Assembly (NCBI GenBank): GCA_035048815.1
Contig: JAUCBN010000049.1
Coordinates: forward strand, 131,501 to 195,500
Source of the DNA: Abelmoschus esculentus
Lineage: Eukaryota > Streptophyta > Magnoliopsida > Malvales > Malvaceae
DNA: 64,000 bases
Direction of reading: 5' to 3'
Position numbers and translations under genes: made by a program. Below, in pieces: positions 35,982 to 45,847 of this stretch (its first letter is position 1; each line of letters starts with the position of its first letter). The notes beneath the pieces are model-generated. The model was not told where the DNA came from. It did not search any database and saw only the letters and a program-made list of their open reading frames with translations.

Positions 35982-36209
35982 TGTTAAGAATATTTTATTT
36001 ATGGTGAATATCCATGTATTATAGGAAGGTTTAATGGGCTTTATTATTAGGGCTTAATACCCATTGGAATTAGGGTTTCCATCCACGCCTATAAATATAG
36101 ACTTTTGAAGAAAGCTTTGTACACAACTCAACTTTGAGAATACAATAAAATCTCTCCCTTTTGTCTCTCTCTTGTCTATTTTTTTCTTTTCTTTATTTTA
36201 TTCATAACA
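35982..36209 (+). repeat. 3' LTR of the copia element
   Basis: 228 bp, nearly identical to the 5' LTR. Differences seen: gggttta/gggctta, ttgaaat/ttggaat and an 8-base insertion in the pyrimidine tract near the end. Confidence 0.92.
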
Positions 36210-36246
36210 ATACATAGATTAAACCAAATTTTAGAACGGGTATCAG

Positions 36247-37034
36247 GTTTAGGGGTGTAATCGGTTTGGTTTTTTATCAAAATATGAACCGAATCGTAGT
36301 CTATGGCTTTTTAAAAAGAAGATCAAAACCGAATGGTATAAAAACTGAAAACTGAATTTTACGGTTCGGTTCAGTTAAAACCCGCAGTTTTAACGGGGAT
36401 TTTTATTTCAAAAAAATAAGCAAAACAAATAAAATATTTATTAGACCTTTTAATATCAATTTATTTTGTCATTAAAAAACATGAAAACATATGTCTCGAG
36501 TCCTTGAGAAATCTAAAATTTTAAATAAAAAAAATTAACAATATTACAAAACAAACAATATATCTGAAAAATAAATCATAAAAAATATTTAATTAATTAA
36601 TATACATTTCATATCACTAACCTAAACATATATATGTAGCCTAATATATTGTTTGATTAAAGACAAACTCAAATGTTTTTATATCATAAAATAATCGTAA
36701 ATAATAAATATTATAAAAATATATTCGAATTTGAAACACGATATCTAATCAATTTAATATTATAAAATCATATTTAAATATTTCAAGAGACCAATTTAAA
36801 AAATAAATCAAAATATTCAAGAGACTATCTCTAAAACATATTTTTATGAGGTTATAATTTTTTTTAATTCGGGTTGATATAGAATAAACGGGTTTTCATA
36901 TGAAAAACCCGAAACCGAACCGAATTATAAAATTTAAATTTTAAACCGAACTGTAATATATAAACCTAAACCGATCCGAACTGCAGTTTGGATCGATTTT
37001 TCGGTTTTCTCGGTTTCGTTGCTTTACCCTAATG
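36247..37034. mobile_element. hAT-like non-autonomous element (CGGTT-rich)
   Basis: Left end ttaggggtgtaatcggtttgg; right end ...cggtttcgttgctttaccctaa. Near both ends it is built of reiterated ggttcggtt / aaccgaaccg motifs in opposite orientation, with an AT-rich centre. ~790 bp, non-coding. Candidate flanks tcaggttt and tgaggttc agree at 6 of 8 bases. It lies directly downstream of the copia element and of paralogue B. Confidence 0.5.
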
Positions 37035-37154
37035 AGGTTCCCTCGGATCTCAAGAGAACTCAGTCCTTAATCTCAGATAAGTTCATATATCAACCATGTA
37101 TTATTCCAGTATTACAAGCGCCCTAAATAAGTTTCAAATATAGAAAGCTAAAGT

Positions 37155-38615
37155 TCAGTCTCCACCCATGGTTGTAGAATAAGCAAAGGCCAGCAAGTTT
37201 TTCTTCAACAGGTTATCAGCAAATGCCACATGAAAACCAAGTTCCTTGGCCCTGTTCAGTGTTGCACCCCACTTCTTCAACGTATCCAACTCCAAATCCT
37301 CCACGGCAAATTCCTCCATCTCTTTGATTGCAGCGCATACCGGAACTTGAATCGCACTGTGGGCAACCTCGGTAGCTTTTCCACGAGCCATTTCGACTCG
37401 AATCGCAATAGGTTCGAGGTAGTCAGGAGTTCTCCCCCAGGCGGTATTCTTCAGTGCCTCTTCTAAGCCAGGAAATTCTTTGTATTCCACTTTGCTGTTG
37501 GCTTTATCATAAAGCTGACTTATCAAATAAGTAACTCTAGATTCACGAGTAGACAAACTTCCATGATTTTGATCACCAGGAATAACCCGTGGAAGAGATG
37601 AACACAACTAAAACAATAAACAGACAAGGCAAGTCATAATTTGATAGTAGAATTATGTTTGGAATTATGAATTTTGAAGATTTGAATTTAGATTTCATTT
37701 GTTATATAAGACAGATTAAAAGAATCTAAGGATTTGAGAATGATACATTATTTGTGTCCTACCACATTTCTAGGTCTAAGAAACAAGTCACTATAATTAT
37801 AAATATGATTTCCAAATGAGTCATGTACATACAGATATAGGATGTAGGTTTCAAATATGACCATTCATGATTTTTCTAAATAGTTATATAAGTCTCAGTT
37901 CGATTGATAACATTATTATTATGATGCTTAATTGAATTCGATGGTTTATGCATTATAGATGATGCTTCTAAAATATTGAAAAAGAAGTTGGGAAAAATCA
38001 AACATACCCCATATTCGACATTTATATCCGAATCTAACCAGGCTGAAATGGGTTTTGGTTAGGTATAGAAACAAGAAATCATATCAATGGTAAGAAGTAA
38101 GCATACCGTATTTTTTGCGAAGGTTGCATCAGTGTCCCTTGTCTTTTTCAAGTCCTGAAAACCCAAGTTAACTGAGAGACTTAGGCATTCTGCATTTGAA
38201 TCAAGTTTAGAATTGGATCTATGAACATGGGCATACCTCTACCTGTTGATCTAATTGTTTTAACTTCTTTTCTATTTCTAGCAACGTCTGATTTGCCTCG
38301 TCTTCTGTTAAACGGTTCTCCTTGAAATCAACCTCGATTTTCTTGATATGTTGCTTCAGTTTTTGTAGATCATGTCCCGGCGTCCATTGCTCTTTTACTT
38401 GCTCGAGGGAGTCATGGAATTCTGGTAAGAGATGAGAAGCTTTCATGGCAATCGTCTTATATGCCAATATCTTAGATACCATATCTACACTCTTGCTCTT
38501 CATGTCACCAAATATACACACAAGGGTTGAGAAACAACATACAGTCAGTTCCAAAATGTAATGATTTGCAGACTACTTGAGCAATCCCACTTCAAAAGTT
38601 TTTGAAAATCTTACG

Positions 38616-38669
<54 letters not shown>

Positions 38670-39185
38670 CTCTTAAGTCTAAGGATTCGAACTCCATACT
38701 TAAAATCATGCTCTGTTCCTGTTTAACTTCCGCATATTTGTATACTAAATAGCCATGATGATAATTGAATATGAATTACTAAACTTGAATATGAATAAGT
38801 TAGATTAAAGAAACTTTACGATCTTTATTCGTCTGTCGATTCGATCCACTAAAAGCTTAGCACCTTTTGCCACATCTTTCTTACCCCGCTCTCTCGAACG
38901 CTCCGCTTCTGTTGTCGTTTCCGGTTGTTGCTGGGAAGTTGACCATCCACCGAAATAAAAGGCTCGCCGGCGTCGGCTCTGTTTCTTCACGTCTTCCCTC
39001 TTATTTTCCGGTAAGTCATCGGAAACCAATGCACGGTCTCTTTTCTTACTTCCATTCTCATTTTCATTCTCATTCTCATTCGAGCTCTCAAGCTCTCCTA
39101 CCGTAGACTCCATACCAAATTCCCAACCGGAGGTAATAGGAAGTTCTACTAAAATATCGCCGAAAACACTGTCTTCTTTGTTCAT
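37155..39185 (-). CDS. Unrecognised protein, tandem paralogue B
   Basis: Family not recognised; paralogue of 27134-29774. Model: exons 39185-38820, 38497-38237, 38154-38107 and 37607-37155, all GT-AG and phase 0, giving 375 aa. The N-terminus is acidic with an Asn-Glu repeat (ENENENENG) followed by basic GSKKRDRALVSDDLPENKRE and QSRRRRAF. The second exon is long-helical, probably a coiled coil (HDLQKLKQHIKKIEVDFKEN, EIEKKLKQLDQQVE). The last exon carries the conserved core: ALKNTAWGRTPDYLEPIA, VCAAIKEMEEFAVEDLELDT, FADNLLKKNLLAF. A further exon-like segment near 38000-38034 would break frame and is excluded. Exon 3 has no counterpart that I could find in paralogue A. Confidence 0.65.
38617..38668. 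repeat. (TA)n microsatellite
   Basis: About 26 uninterrupted TA dinucleotides within the first coding intron of paralogue B. Confidence 0.95.
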
Positions 39186-39422
39186 CTTGAACGGACACAG
39201 ATCTAATCAATTTGTTAAATCGAAAACAATCAAAATCGCTAACGAGTTCTCACGATTCAGAACAACAGAAAGACGAAGCAAGTCAACTTCATCAAAAAGT
39301 CTTCTCAACAACGGAGATAATACTGTAAAGCAACAAAACAAAGTTCCGTCAAGTAATTAAAGGAAACTTTACAAAATCAAAATAATATTTGATAATGGAT
39401 TAGTCAATTCGGTAGTACTTAC

Positions 39423-39520
39423 TGTTTTGATTCGTCTACGGCGGTGAAGAGAAGAGACATGGGGTGGCTGCGGAAGAGTAAGGCGAAAGGAATGAAGTAA
39501 TTCATCGACAGAGATTTAAT
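39423..39520 (-). promoter_or_regulatory. 5'UTR exon of paralogue B
   Basis: Donor ...AAAACA|GTAAGT at 39423/39422 and flanking exon sequence are shared with paralogue A (30026). An ATG lies in this exon (39458-39460, minus strand) but its frame is short, so it is treated as leader. Confidence 0.4.
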
Positions 39521-40145
39521 TGAAAAGAAAGGCTGACGCCATTAGAGAAAACTCGCGATTGCAAGTTCGTCTCTGTAAATTTGTAGCGAGACGGCATTTT
39601 CCTTGAAGTTGTACATGATTATGAATCGAAGCCAAACTCGCGCGAAATATCCTTCCGCAAGCATGGAGAGCGAGTGCTAGCCTTGGAGAAAGAGTTGAAT
39701 TTTTAAGGGTAAATTACACTAGAGGTCATTTTGTTATAGGTTCAATAACAAATATATCACTCTTTTTCTAAAATTAATAATTTAGTCAGTTAATTATAAA
39801 TTTAAAAATAAACATATCAATTTTCTTTTAAAAATAAAAATTCAATTACTCATCTTATATTTATATCAAGTAAATCTTCACTAATATTTACTATGAATTT
39901 ACGAATGAATAAGTTTTAAAATTATGTTCTCATAAATGTTATAGAACCAGAGGAAGTGTTCATATCAATTACGAGTATATAAAATGTCAAATACAGATAC
40001 CCAAAGCATAATATAAGGAGACTTCAACATGAAGCATCAAACTACAAGAATGAGCAAGTTCTATCATATAAATTCTAACAATTTATATGGACTTAGAGTG
40101 CCACGTACATTGTTTGCCACAAAAGCTTTCTTTTGATAAAGACAA
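39521..40145. other. Intergenic between paralogue B and RPA3
   Basis: Holds the divergent upstream DNA of paralogue B and the 3'UTR side of RPA3. Reiterated AT-rich phrases; no gene seen. Confidence 0.45.
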
Positions 40146-41879
40146 CTAGAGGAATAGGTGTTTGAACTCTCCATTGGCTAGCTGACAGAGTTGATCATAG
40201 TTGGATGCATCTGCCATTATGGAAAATGTTAAGGAAAGAATTCTCAGAGACAATTAAAAGAGATTAAAGCAATAAACAGTTGATAGACAGTTTCAGTTCA
40301 GAACAGTAGCTAAAACTCATTCTCGTCACAAAAATGTGGCAAGATACTCTCCGTTCCTGAAGCTGCATTGTGACTGTAAGTCTGTATCATGAACACAAAT
40401 TGGTATTGTCCTCTAATAATGCCCGCTGCTCCTCAAGGTTGTCATCCAAAAGTGCACTTCCCCCCAAGTTCAAACCCATGGCATTCCTACATACAGAAGT
40501 CCTTTTTGCAACATGATCCCTTTTGATCTTAGGATATTTGGGATTCGAACTTTGGGAGACGCTCCTTCAGTTGACAACAATGAAGGCTGTGGCGGATTTA
40601 GGGGTGATAATGAGCCTATCCGGCTCGTGATCTATTCGGGCTCGGCTCGGTTAAAACTCGGTCAAAGTTCGGCTCGAGTAAGCTCGATTCGGGCTCAAGA
40701 TCTAAACAAGCCGAGCCGAGCTTACCCAAGCTCGGTTCGAAAAACTCGTGAATAGACATTAAAAATAATTTGTTTAGCAAAGAAAAATAATAAAATAATT
40801 GAGAATAAATTCACTAAAAATAAATTTAATATTATCAACTAAAACAAATTTATAAAACTACAAATAATAAATAAAAATAAACTACAAATAAATAAATCAT
40901 AATAATATAAAAAATTATCCATTTCGAGCCGAGCCTGACGAGATTTAAGCCCGAGCCGAACCCAATAATATTATTTTTGAGCCAAGCTCGAGCCTAAAAT
41001 TCCGAGCTCGGCAAGCTTCGAGACGAACCAAGCCCAGATATGCTTGTTTCCAAGGCGAGCCGAGTCTGACTCGGCTCAATATCACCCCTAGGCAGATCTA
41101 CCCTATAGGGAGGGTAGGCTTGTGCCCACCCTGAACTTTTCTAAGTTCAAGTATTTACCTTTAATTTTTATATTTTTTATGAACTAATCCTTAAATTTTT
41201 ATAATATTTAAGGTATGTGCACATCATGAGATTTCGAAATTTTATGTGTTCACTCTCAAATAAATTTCTAGATCCGTCACTACCTGAAGGGCAGTTAGAC
41301 ATGACCCAAGAAACTTGTCAGTTAGCAGGTTATGACACATTTTCATGTTAATCAGTCGGCAGGTATATTTAGTGCAAGTTTATCACATGATTCTTATTAT
41401 TGCTTAAATGTGTTAGATAAACCCATCAACATTGGGGAAACAAGCAAATGTTTCTCAAAAAGCAAACCAGAGAGTTTGTCCTAAAACCAAACTGAAATTC
41501 CATGTAGATGCAATGCCCCAATCAGTAAGTTTAAAATCTAAATATGCAGTCATATGTGTAAAAGCAACCACATTTGCATTGGCCAAAAGGATCATGATTT
41601 TCATATGGAGTAGAAAAGCATACCAAATGTGTCACCAAAATTGGTCCATATTTCAGCTAGGATGGTATTCTCATTCTCGGCAACACCAATAACCTCAACA
41701 TAACTTGTAAGAGGAACAGGTGGAGAGCCTTTTGCAACAAGTTGGCATCCATCGGTAGACTTTCCCATCACGGATGCAGTATCAGACTGGGTAACCTGTA
41801 GCACAGTTCGCACCTTACGCCCCAAATGCATGCGTAGCAATCCTCCATTAACAAAAGCTGCTGGGCTTGAAATATCCAT
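40146..41879 (-). CDS. RPA3: Replication protein A subunit 3 (RPA14)
   Basis: Small OB-fold subunit of the heterotrimeric single-stranded DNA-binding complex RPA, acting in nuclear DNA replication and repair. Two coding exons, 41879-41624 and 40210-40146, join through a split Asp codon to give 106 aa, the normal plant length. It starts MDISSPAAFVNGGLLRMH; conserved KSTDGCQLVAKGSPPVPLTS and EIWTNFGDTF lie in exon 1, and the last exon reads LCQLANGEFKHLFL. The intron (40211-41623) is 1.4 kb and carries nested MITE sequence. A 5'UTR intron is likely at 41882-42373, with acceptor CCAG two bases before the ATG and donor CTCG|GTACG. Confidence 0.92.
40589..41281. mobile_element. Outer MITE remnant in the RPA3 intron
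   Basis: Left end tgtggcggattta (from 40589) and right end ctagatccgtcact (to ~41281) are inverted matches. The element at 40599-41090 lies inside it, so this is a nested pair. Boundaries approximate. Confidence 0.4.
40599..41090. mobile_element. hAT-like non-autonomous element (GAGC-rich)
   Basis: 492 bp. Left end taggggtgataatgagc and the reverse complement of the right end, taggggtgatattgagc, match at 16 of 17 bases. Possible 8-bp target duplication ggcggatt / ggcagatc (6 of 8). The interior is reiterated ggctcggctcgg / gagccgagcc on the two arms. Non-coding, located in the RPA3 intron. Confidence 0.7.
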
Positions 41880-42573
41880 ATCTGGAATAACAAATACAAA
41901 AACATCAAAAAAAGAACCATTTTACTAATATCAAAACTCAAGTAATTTAAAATCAAAACCATAATAGCCCTTATTAGAAAGGGGGGAAAGAACTTCTACC
42001 CAAACCATTTTCAATGGCGTTTGACCAAATCGTTATCACTATTAACAAATCTAATAAGGAAAATCCAAGCACGATCAACAATCTACCGTCCTATCACATT
42101 ACAACCATTAACAAATCTAAGACGAGTGACATACAGAAATATACAGCCAGTTTATTGAAGGTCAAAGGAATTAGCTGAGCGTTAATTAAGTCGGATATAC
42201 TCATTTCACAAAGTTAATTCCAAGAAATGAAAATTAAAAAAAAAATACTAATCAACAGTGTGTTAATTCAGTCGAATATACTCAATTAAGAAAATCATCC
42301 GAATAGGAGAACTCTTTTTGCTCTACATGATGAAAAGAATTAAGCAAACAAATGAGAGTGATATAGAACGTACCGAGTCAAACGAGTAGTGAGGTTTAGT
42401 GAGAACTGATGACGGTGAACAGTTAGTTGCTGAAGATCTTAAAGAAAAATGAAATTTCAGAAGAGATTCTATTGTTTTTCTCAGGAAACAAACAGAGTAT
42501 AGTCTAGAAAATTACCTGATTGATAGCCAAGAGGAAAATGTTTTCCTTTTTGTTTTAATTTTTCGGATTTAGG

Positions 42574-42619
42574 TTATATAAGGCTTTCAAAGCCAGCGTG
42601 AGGTCTTGATGGCGGGAAA
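42574..42619 (-). promoter_or_regulatory. RPA3 core promoter: TATA box and E2F-like site
   Basis: Minus strand: CTTATATAA at 42574-42582 (TATA box) and, ~30 bases further upstream, TTTCCCGCC at 42611-42619, a perfect match to the E2F/DP consensus TTTSSCGS. This arrangement fits an S-phase gene. The leader would begin around 42545 and be spliced at 42373. Confidence 0.55.
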
Positions 42620-42746
42620 ATGAAATTTTGGAGGGAAGACGATCATATTGGTTTGAGAATTAATGGTCCAGTTGAAGGCATTAGATTTCAAAGGACCAAA
42701 AAGTACAAGGACTAAAGAAATAATTAGCCAAGTAAGAGCAAAAGAA

Positions 42747-42818
42747 GGGGTGCTCCGAGAATCGAACTCGGGACCTCTCGCACCCGAAGCGAGAATCATA
42801 CCACTAGACCAAGCACCC
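42747..42818 (-). tRNA. tRNA-Pro(CGG)
   Basis: 72 nt. Minus strand begins GGGTGCTTGGTCTAGTGG and ends GGAGCACCCC. Acceptor GGGTGCT/AGCACCC; anticodon arm CTCGC-TTCGGGT-GCGAG with anticodon CGG; T arm with GAGTTCGATTCTC; discriminator C. A TTTT terminator follows within 10 bases. The + strand shows gaatcgaactcgggacc. It looks intact. Confidence 0.95.
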
Positions 42819-43519
42819 GATTGCCTTGTCAGTCTTATTAAATAATTTCAACCTATTTAATAATTGTTGTAAGCTTCAACAACGAATACTAACAATGGAG
42901 GTTAGCCTTGATCATGTTCTGTTTAATCTTCAAAAACTAATTTGATAGATTCTCTTTTTGAACAAATATTGTTTTATTATCTAAAGATGCATAATTCTAC
43001 TGCTTACAACAATTGTTAATGTAATGATAATTACAACAAAGGCATTAGATTTCATAATGCATGTCTGCATTTCAGGTTTGAGAATTATATCTTTTGGTCG
43101 AATCGAGTTTAGTGGGGGTATTCATAATCATGCTGTGTTCCATATTGCCAGGCTCCAATCGAGCCAATTTGTGTATGCTTATCATGTTTTCGACTTACAG
43201 GACTCCATACCAACCAAATAGCTTAGGACTCAGAAAGCCAAAGTTATTTCGTTGAAACTAACGGAATCCAACCTCCATGAAACACAATCAGGACTATCGT
43301 ATCTTCCATCAACCACAATACAACTCCATAAACACAAAAGCTTAGTTTCAAAGATGGATTCAAGAGTTCCACAAGTTTTTTAAATGTCAATTAAAAATCA
43401 AAATCCGTTACCGAATTGTAAATGTGCAACAAGCTTGAATCTCAAATCAAAATTGTTCAACAAAGAAAGAGAACTCGAAGCATTGCAGCTGCTGAGTAAT
43501 ATAAATATGGAGCAAAGAT
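42819..43519. other. Intergenic between tRNA-Pro and RPS14
   Basis: Probable RPS14 3'UTR at the right side, to about 43250. No further gene seen; mixed composition without recognisable repeats. Confidence 0.5.
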
Positions 43520-44944
43520 TCACAGCCGTCTTCCACGTCTGCCACCCTTTCTTCGGGTGCTGTCGGTGGGAATTGGGGTAACATCCTCTACGGTAAAGAA
43601 AACATTATGTGTCAATTTACAAGAGTTGAAGTGAATCAACGAGATAAAATCGAGAGAAATAAATTGAAAGAATTATACCTATGCGACCGATTTTCATGCC
43701 GGAACGAGCAAGAGCTCTAAGAGCAGACTGGGCACCAGGACCAGGTGTTTTGGTCTTGTTCCCTCCAGTAGCTCGGAGCTTTATATGAAGGGCCGTAATG
43801 CCCAATTCCTGTAGAAAACATACGGGAATACAAATAAGTTCACTGCATAGAACAGTTTATTACACCACAATTACGAGGGTTAGCTAATAAGACCTTGCAG
43901 CGTTGAGAAACATCTTGAGCTGCAAGCATGGCCGCATAAGGGGAAGACTCATCCCTGTCAGCTTTCACCTTCATACCACCTATGAAAGGAATAGGTTAAA
44001 AACTACTCTTTCTAAAACTAACTCAAAATCACAACATGATTATCAAAGCATATCACATTGTTTAATTAATGAATTCAATTATAAAGTTCTGAATGCCTTT
44101 TAAATTACTAGTCAGTGTACATTCGGAAATCCTTTGGTGCTACGCAGTTAAGCATTAAAACCAAGTCAATAGGTTAACCGACTTTAAATGATGACGATGG
44201 AACTAAAATCCCAAGATAGAAAAAGAAATGTTTCCTAAGGCATGTTTAAACCATACCTGTGATGCGAACCATTGTTTCCCTTCCGGACAAATCAGTCACA
44301 TGCTGCAAATTTATAACACTTTAAACAGAATAACCAGGGAGGAGAGAAATAAGAGAGCAACATAAACAGAGCCAGATCGCTTACAATAAATGTGTCATTA
44401 AATGAAGCGAAAATATGAGCCACGCCAAAAACATGTTCGCCTTCTCGTATGGCAGGTCCAAGAGTAGTAGTCTCCTCCTTGGGCTCTCTAACCTTTCTCC
44501 TCGACTACAAAATACCATAAATCTATGAATTTCTCGGATATACTGATTAATCCTAAGTCAATCAATAAATCTATCTTTTACCAATAAAAACTAAACAAAA
44601 GAGCCCCAATGTTGCAATTCAATCTAAGAAAATAACTTCCACACGGAAAATAAGATTAGGTCTAGTCTAATTTAGCTATCCAATTTGAAAATTCCCGTTT
44701 AAGACTAAAGACGGAGCATCGCGCATTTCAATTCTTTGTTCTTTTAGCTTCATTTTTTTCAAGCATAGAACACTGAAAGGAAGAAAAATATCAGAGTTCT
44801 TTGCACTACTACTTTCAAACTGGAAAATTCATCTTTTTTGTTCAATTTAATGTACTAAATATCTATAACTTTTTTCACAGCTACCAAACAAAGATTTAGC
44901 TTAACGAAAAATGATCGTAATAGATGCAAAGAGATACTTACCAT
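43520..44944 (-). CDS. RPS14: 40S ribosomal protein S14 (uS11)
   Basis: Cytosolic small-subunit protein, 150 aa, full length. Six coding exons: 44944-44942 (ATG only), 44504-44385, 44302-44257, 43979-43894, 43808-43679 and 43587-43520, every junction GT-AG and in frame. Exon 2 reads SRRKVREPKEE...LGPAIREGEHVFGVAHIFA; then GRETMVRITG, DESSPYAAMLAAQDVSQRCK, and KTKTPGPGAQSALRALARSG. The last exon ends RRKGGRRGRRL. The basic C-terminus is characteristic of uS11. A first coding exon consisting only of the start codon occurs in several plant ribosomal protein genes. Confidence 0.96.
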
Positions 44945-45049
44945 GGCTTGTGAAATTAGGGTTTCCCGAGTGCGGTTTTGCTGAGGACGATTCTAGCTCT
45001 CGAATTGAGGCGAGAAACCTCAATTATTATGAATTTATATTTAGGGTTT
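44945..45049 (-). promoter_or_regulatory. RPS14 leader and promoter with two telo-boxes
   Basis: Minus-strand AAACCCTAA occurs at 44956-44964, 12 bases before the ATG, and at 45041-45049. A TATA-like ATATAAAT lies at 45033-45040. Telo-boxes are common in promoters of plant ribosomal protein genes and help coordinate their expression in dividing cells. Their presence is directly visible; the role is by analogy. Confidence 0.55.
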
Positions 45050-45847
45050 TGAAATTGATAGCTCCTGCAAATGACGAAAAAGACCTCGACATATTAGTTT
45101 GCAGCGGGGTAAAATGAGTCCTTTAGAAATTATATTAAAAAACAAAAGCAGAAAAATGACATTTTAAAAAAGATCGATATCTATTTTGACACTGTATTAT
45201 TATTTTCATTTTCATTTGTCATTCCACTAATCCAAATTTTTTTGTTATCTTGATTTTTTTAAGTATTGGTATTTGATTTGTTAATTGACTAATTCAAATG
45301 TAATTTAAAAAAAGCAATTTCAGCTTGTATATATAAACACAATTACCTAACAACATAATTTACAAGCTATAAACATACATTAACATTAACATGAAACACG
45401 GCACAATCCTCAAGCTGATTGATTCCTATGCCCCTCCTGAGGATGAGGTAGATCCAACTAATTCTCGGAACTTTACACAATCAAGCATTGTTTTAGCGGT
45501 ACGAGCAACACAAGATCTTTCGATCCCAGCTTCTCTTTAACAGAATCCGTCGCCTCGACTATACAGTCCTCCACACATACGGCAGTCCGGTTTTCACAAC
45601 GAATCCCAGCTGATCGCATCTGACATTAACACACATCCCACTCAAGATGTCTTTTAGGGGAAAAAAAATTTGATTATTCGATCCTAGTCATAACCGGAAC
45701 TGAATCTTTATTTTTTAAGCTCGGTACCTGATGAGTACTTAGTAGTATAAGTAGAGAGCTTCAGCTCCATTTCTAAAGCACAATTTGATCTTTCATTTGT
45801 AAACATTACTTCACAAGAATAAAAGTTCTTTTCTTCAAGTTGTTACA
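45050..45847. other. Intergenic, right part likely a decayed copia LTR
   Basis: The stretch ending tgttaca at 45847, just before the primer-binding-like site, is probably the 3' part of a 5' LTR. gtataagtagagagc (~45740) could be its TATA region. The left limit of the LTR is unclear because no 3' LTR was found. Confidence 0.4.

Larger units (their letters stand above)
30784..36209 (+). mobile_element. Ty1/copia LTR retrotransposon, 5.4 kb, disabled
   Basis: LTRs at 30784-31003 and 35982-36209 begin TGTTAAG and end CATAACA. The 5-bp target duplication ataca is perfect (30779-30783 and 36210-36214). The purine-rich tract caaggggga precedes the 3' LTR. Order is gag, protease, integrase, reverse transcriptase, RNase H: copia type. 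By eye the LTRs differ by two substitutions and one 8-base indel, so the insertion is recent, yet the pol region has several stops and frameshifts. It sits between the two tandem paralogues, upstream of the first exon of paralogue A. Confidence 0.93.

Noticed and set aside
38680..38700. ggattcgaactcc as a tRNA T arm
   Set aside because: No anticodon arm or acceptor pairing could be built around it; at most a SINE or tRNA-derived trace.
41432..41692. 86-codon plus-strand ORF
   Set aside because: It overlaps the RPA3 exon and intron in antisense, with no family resemblance.
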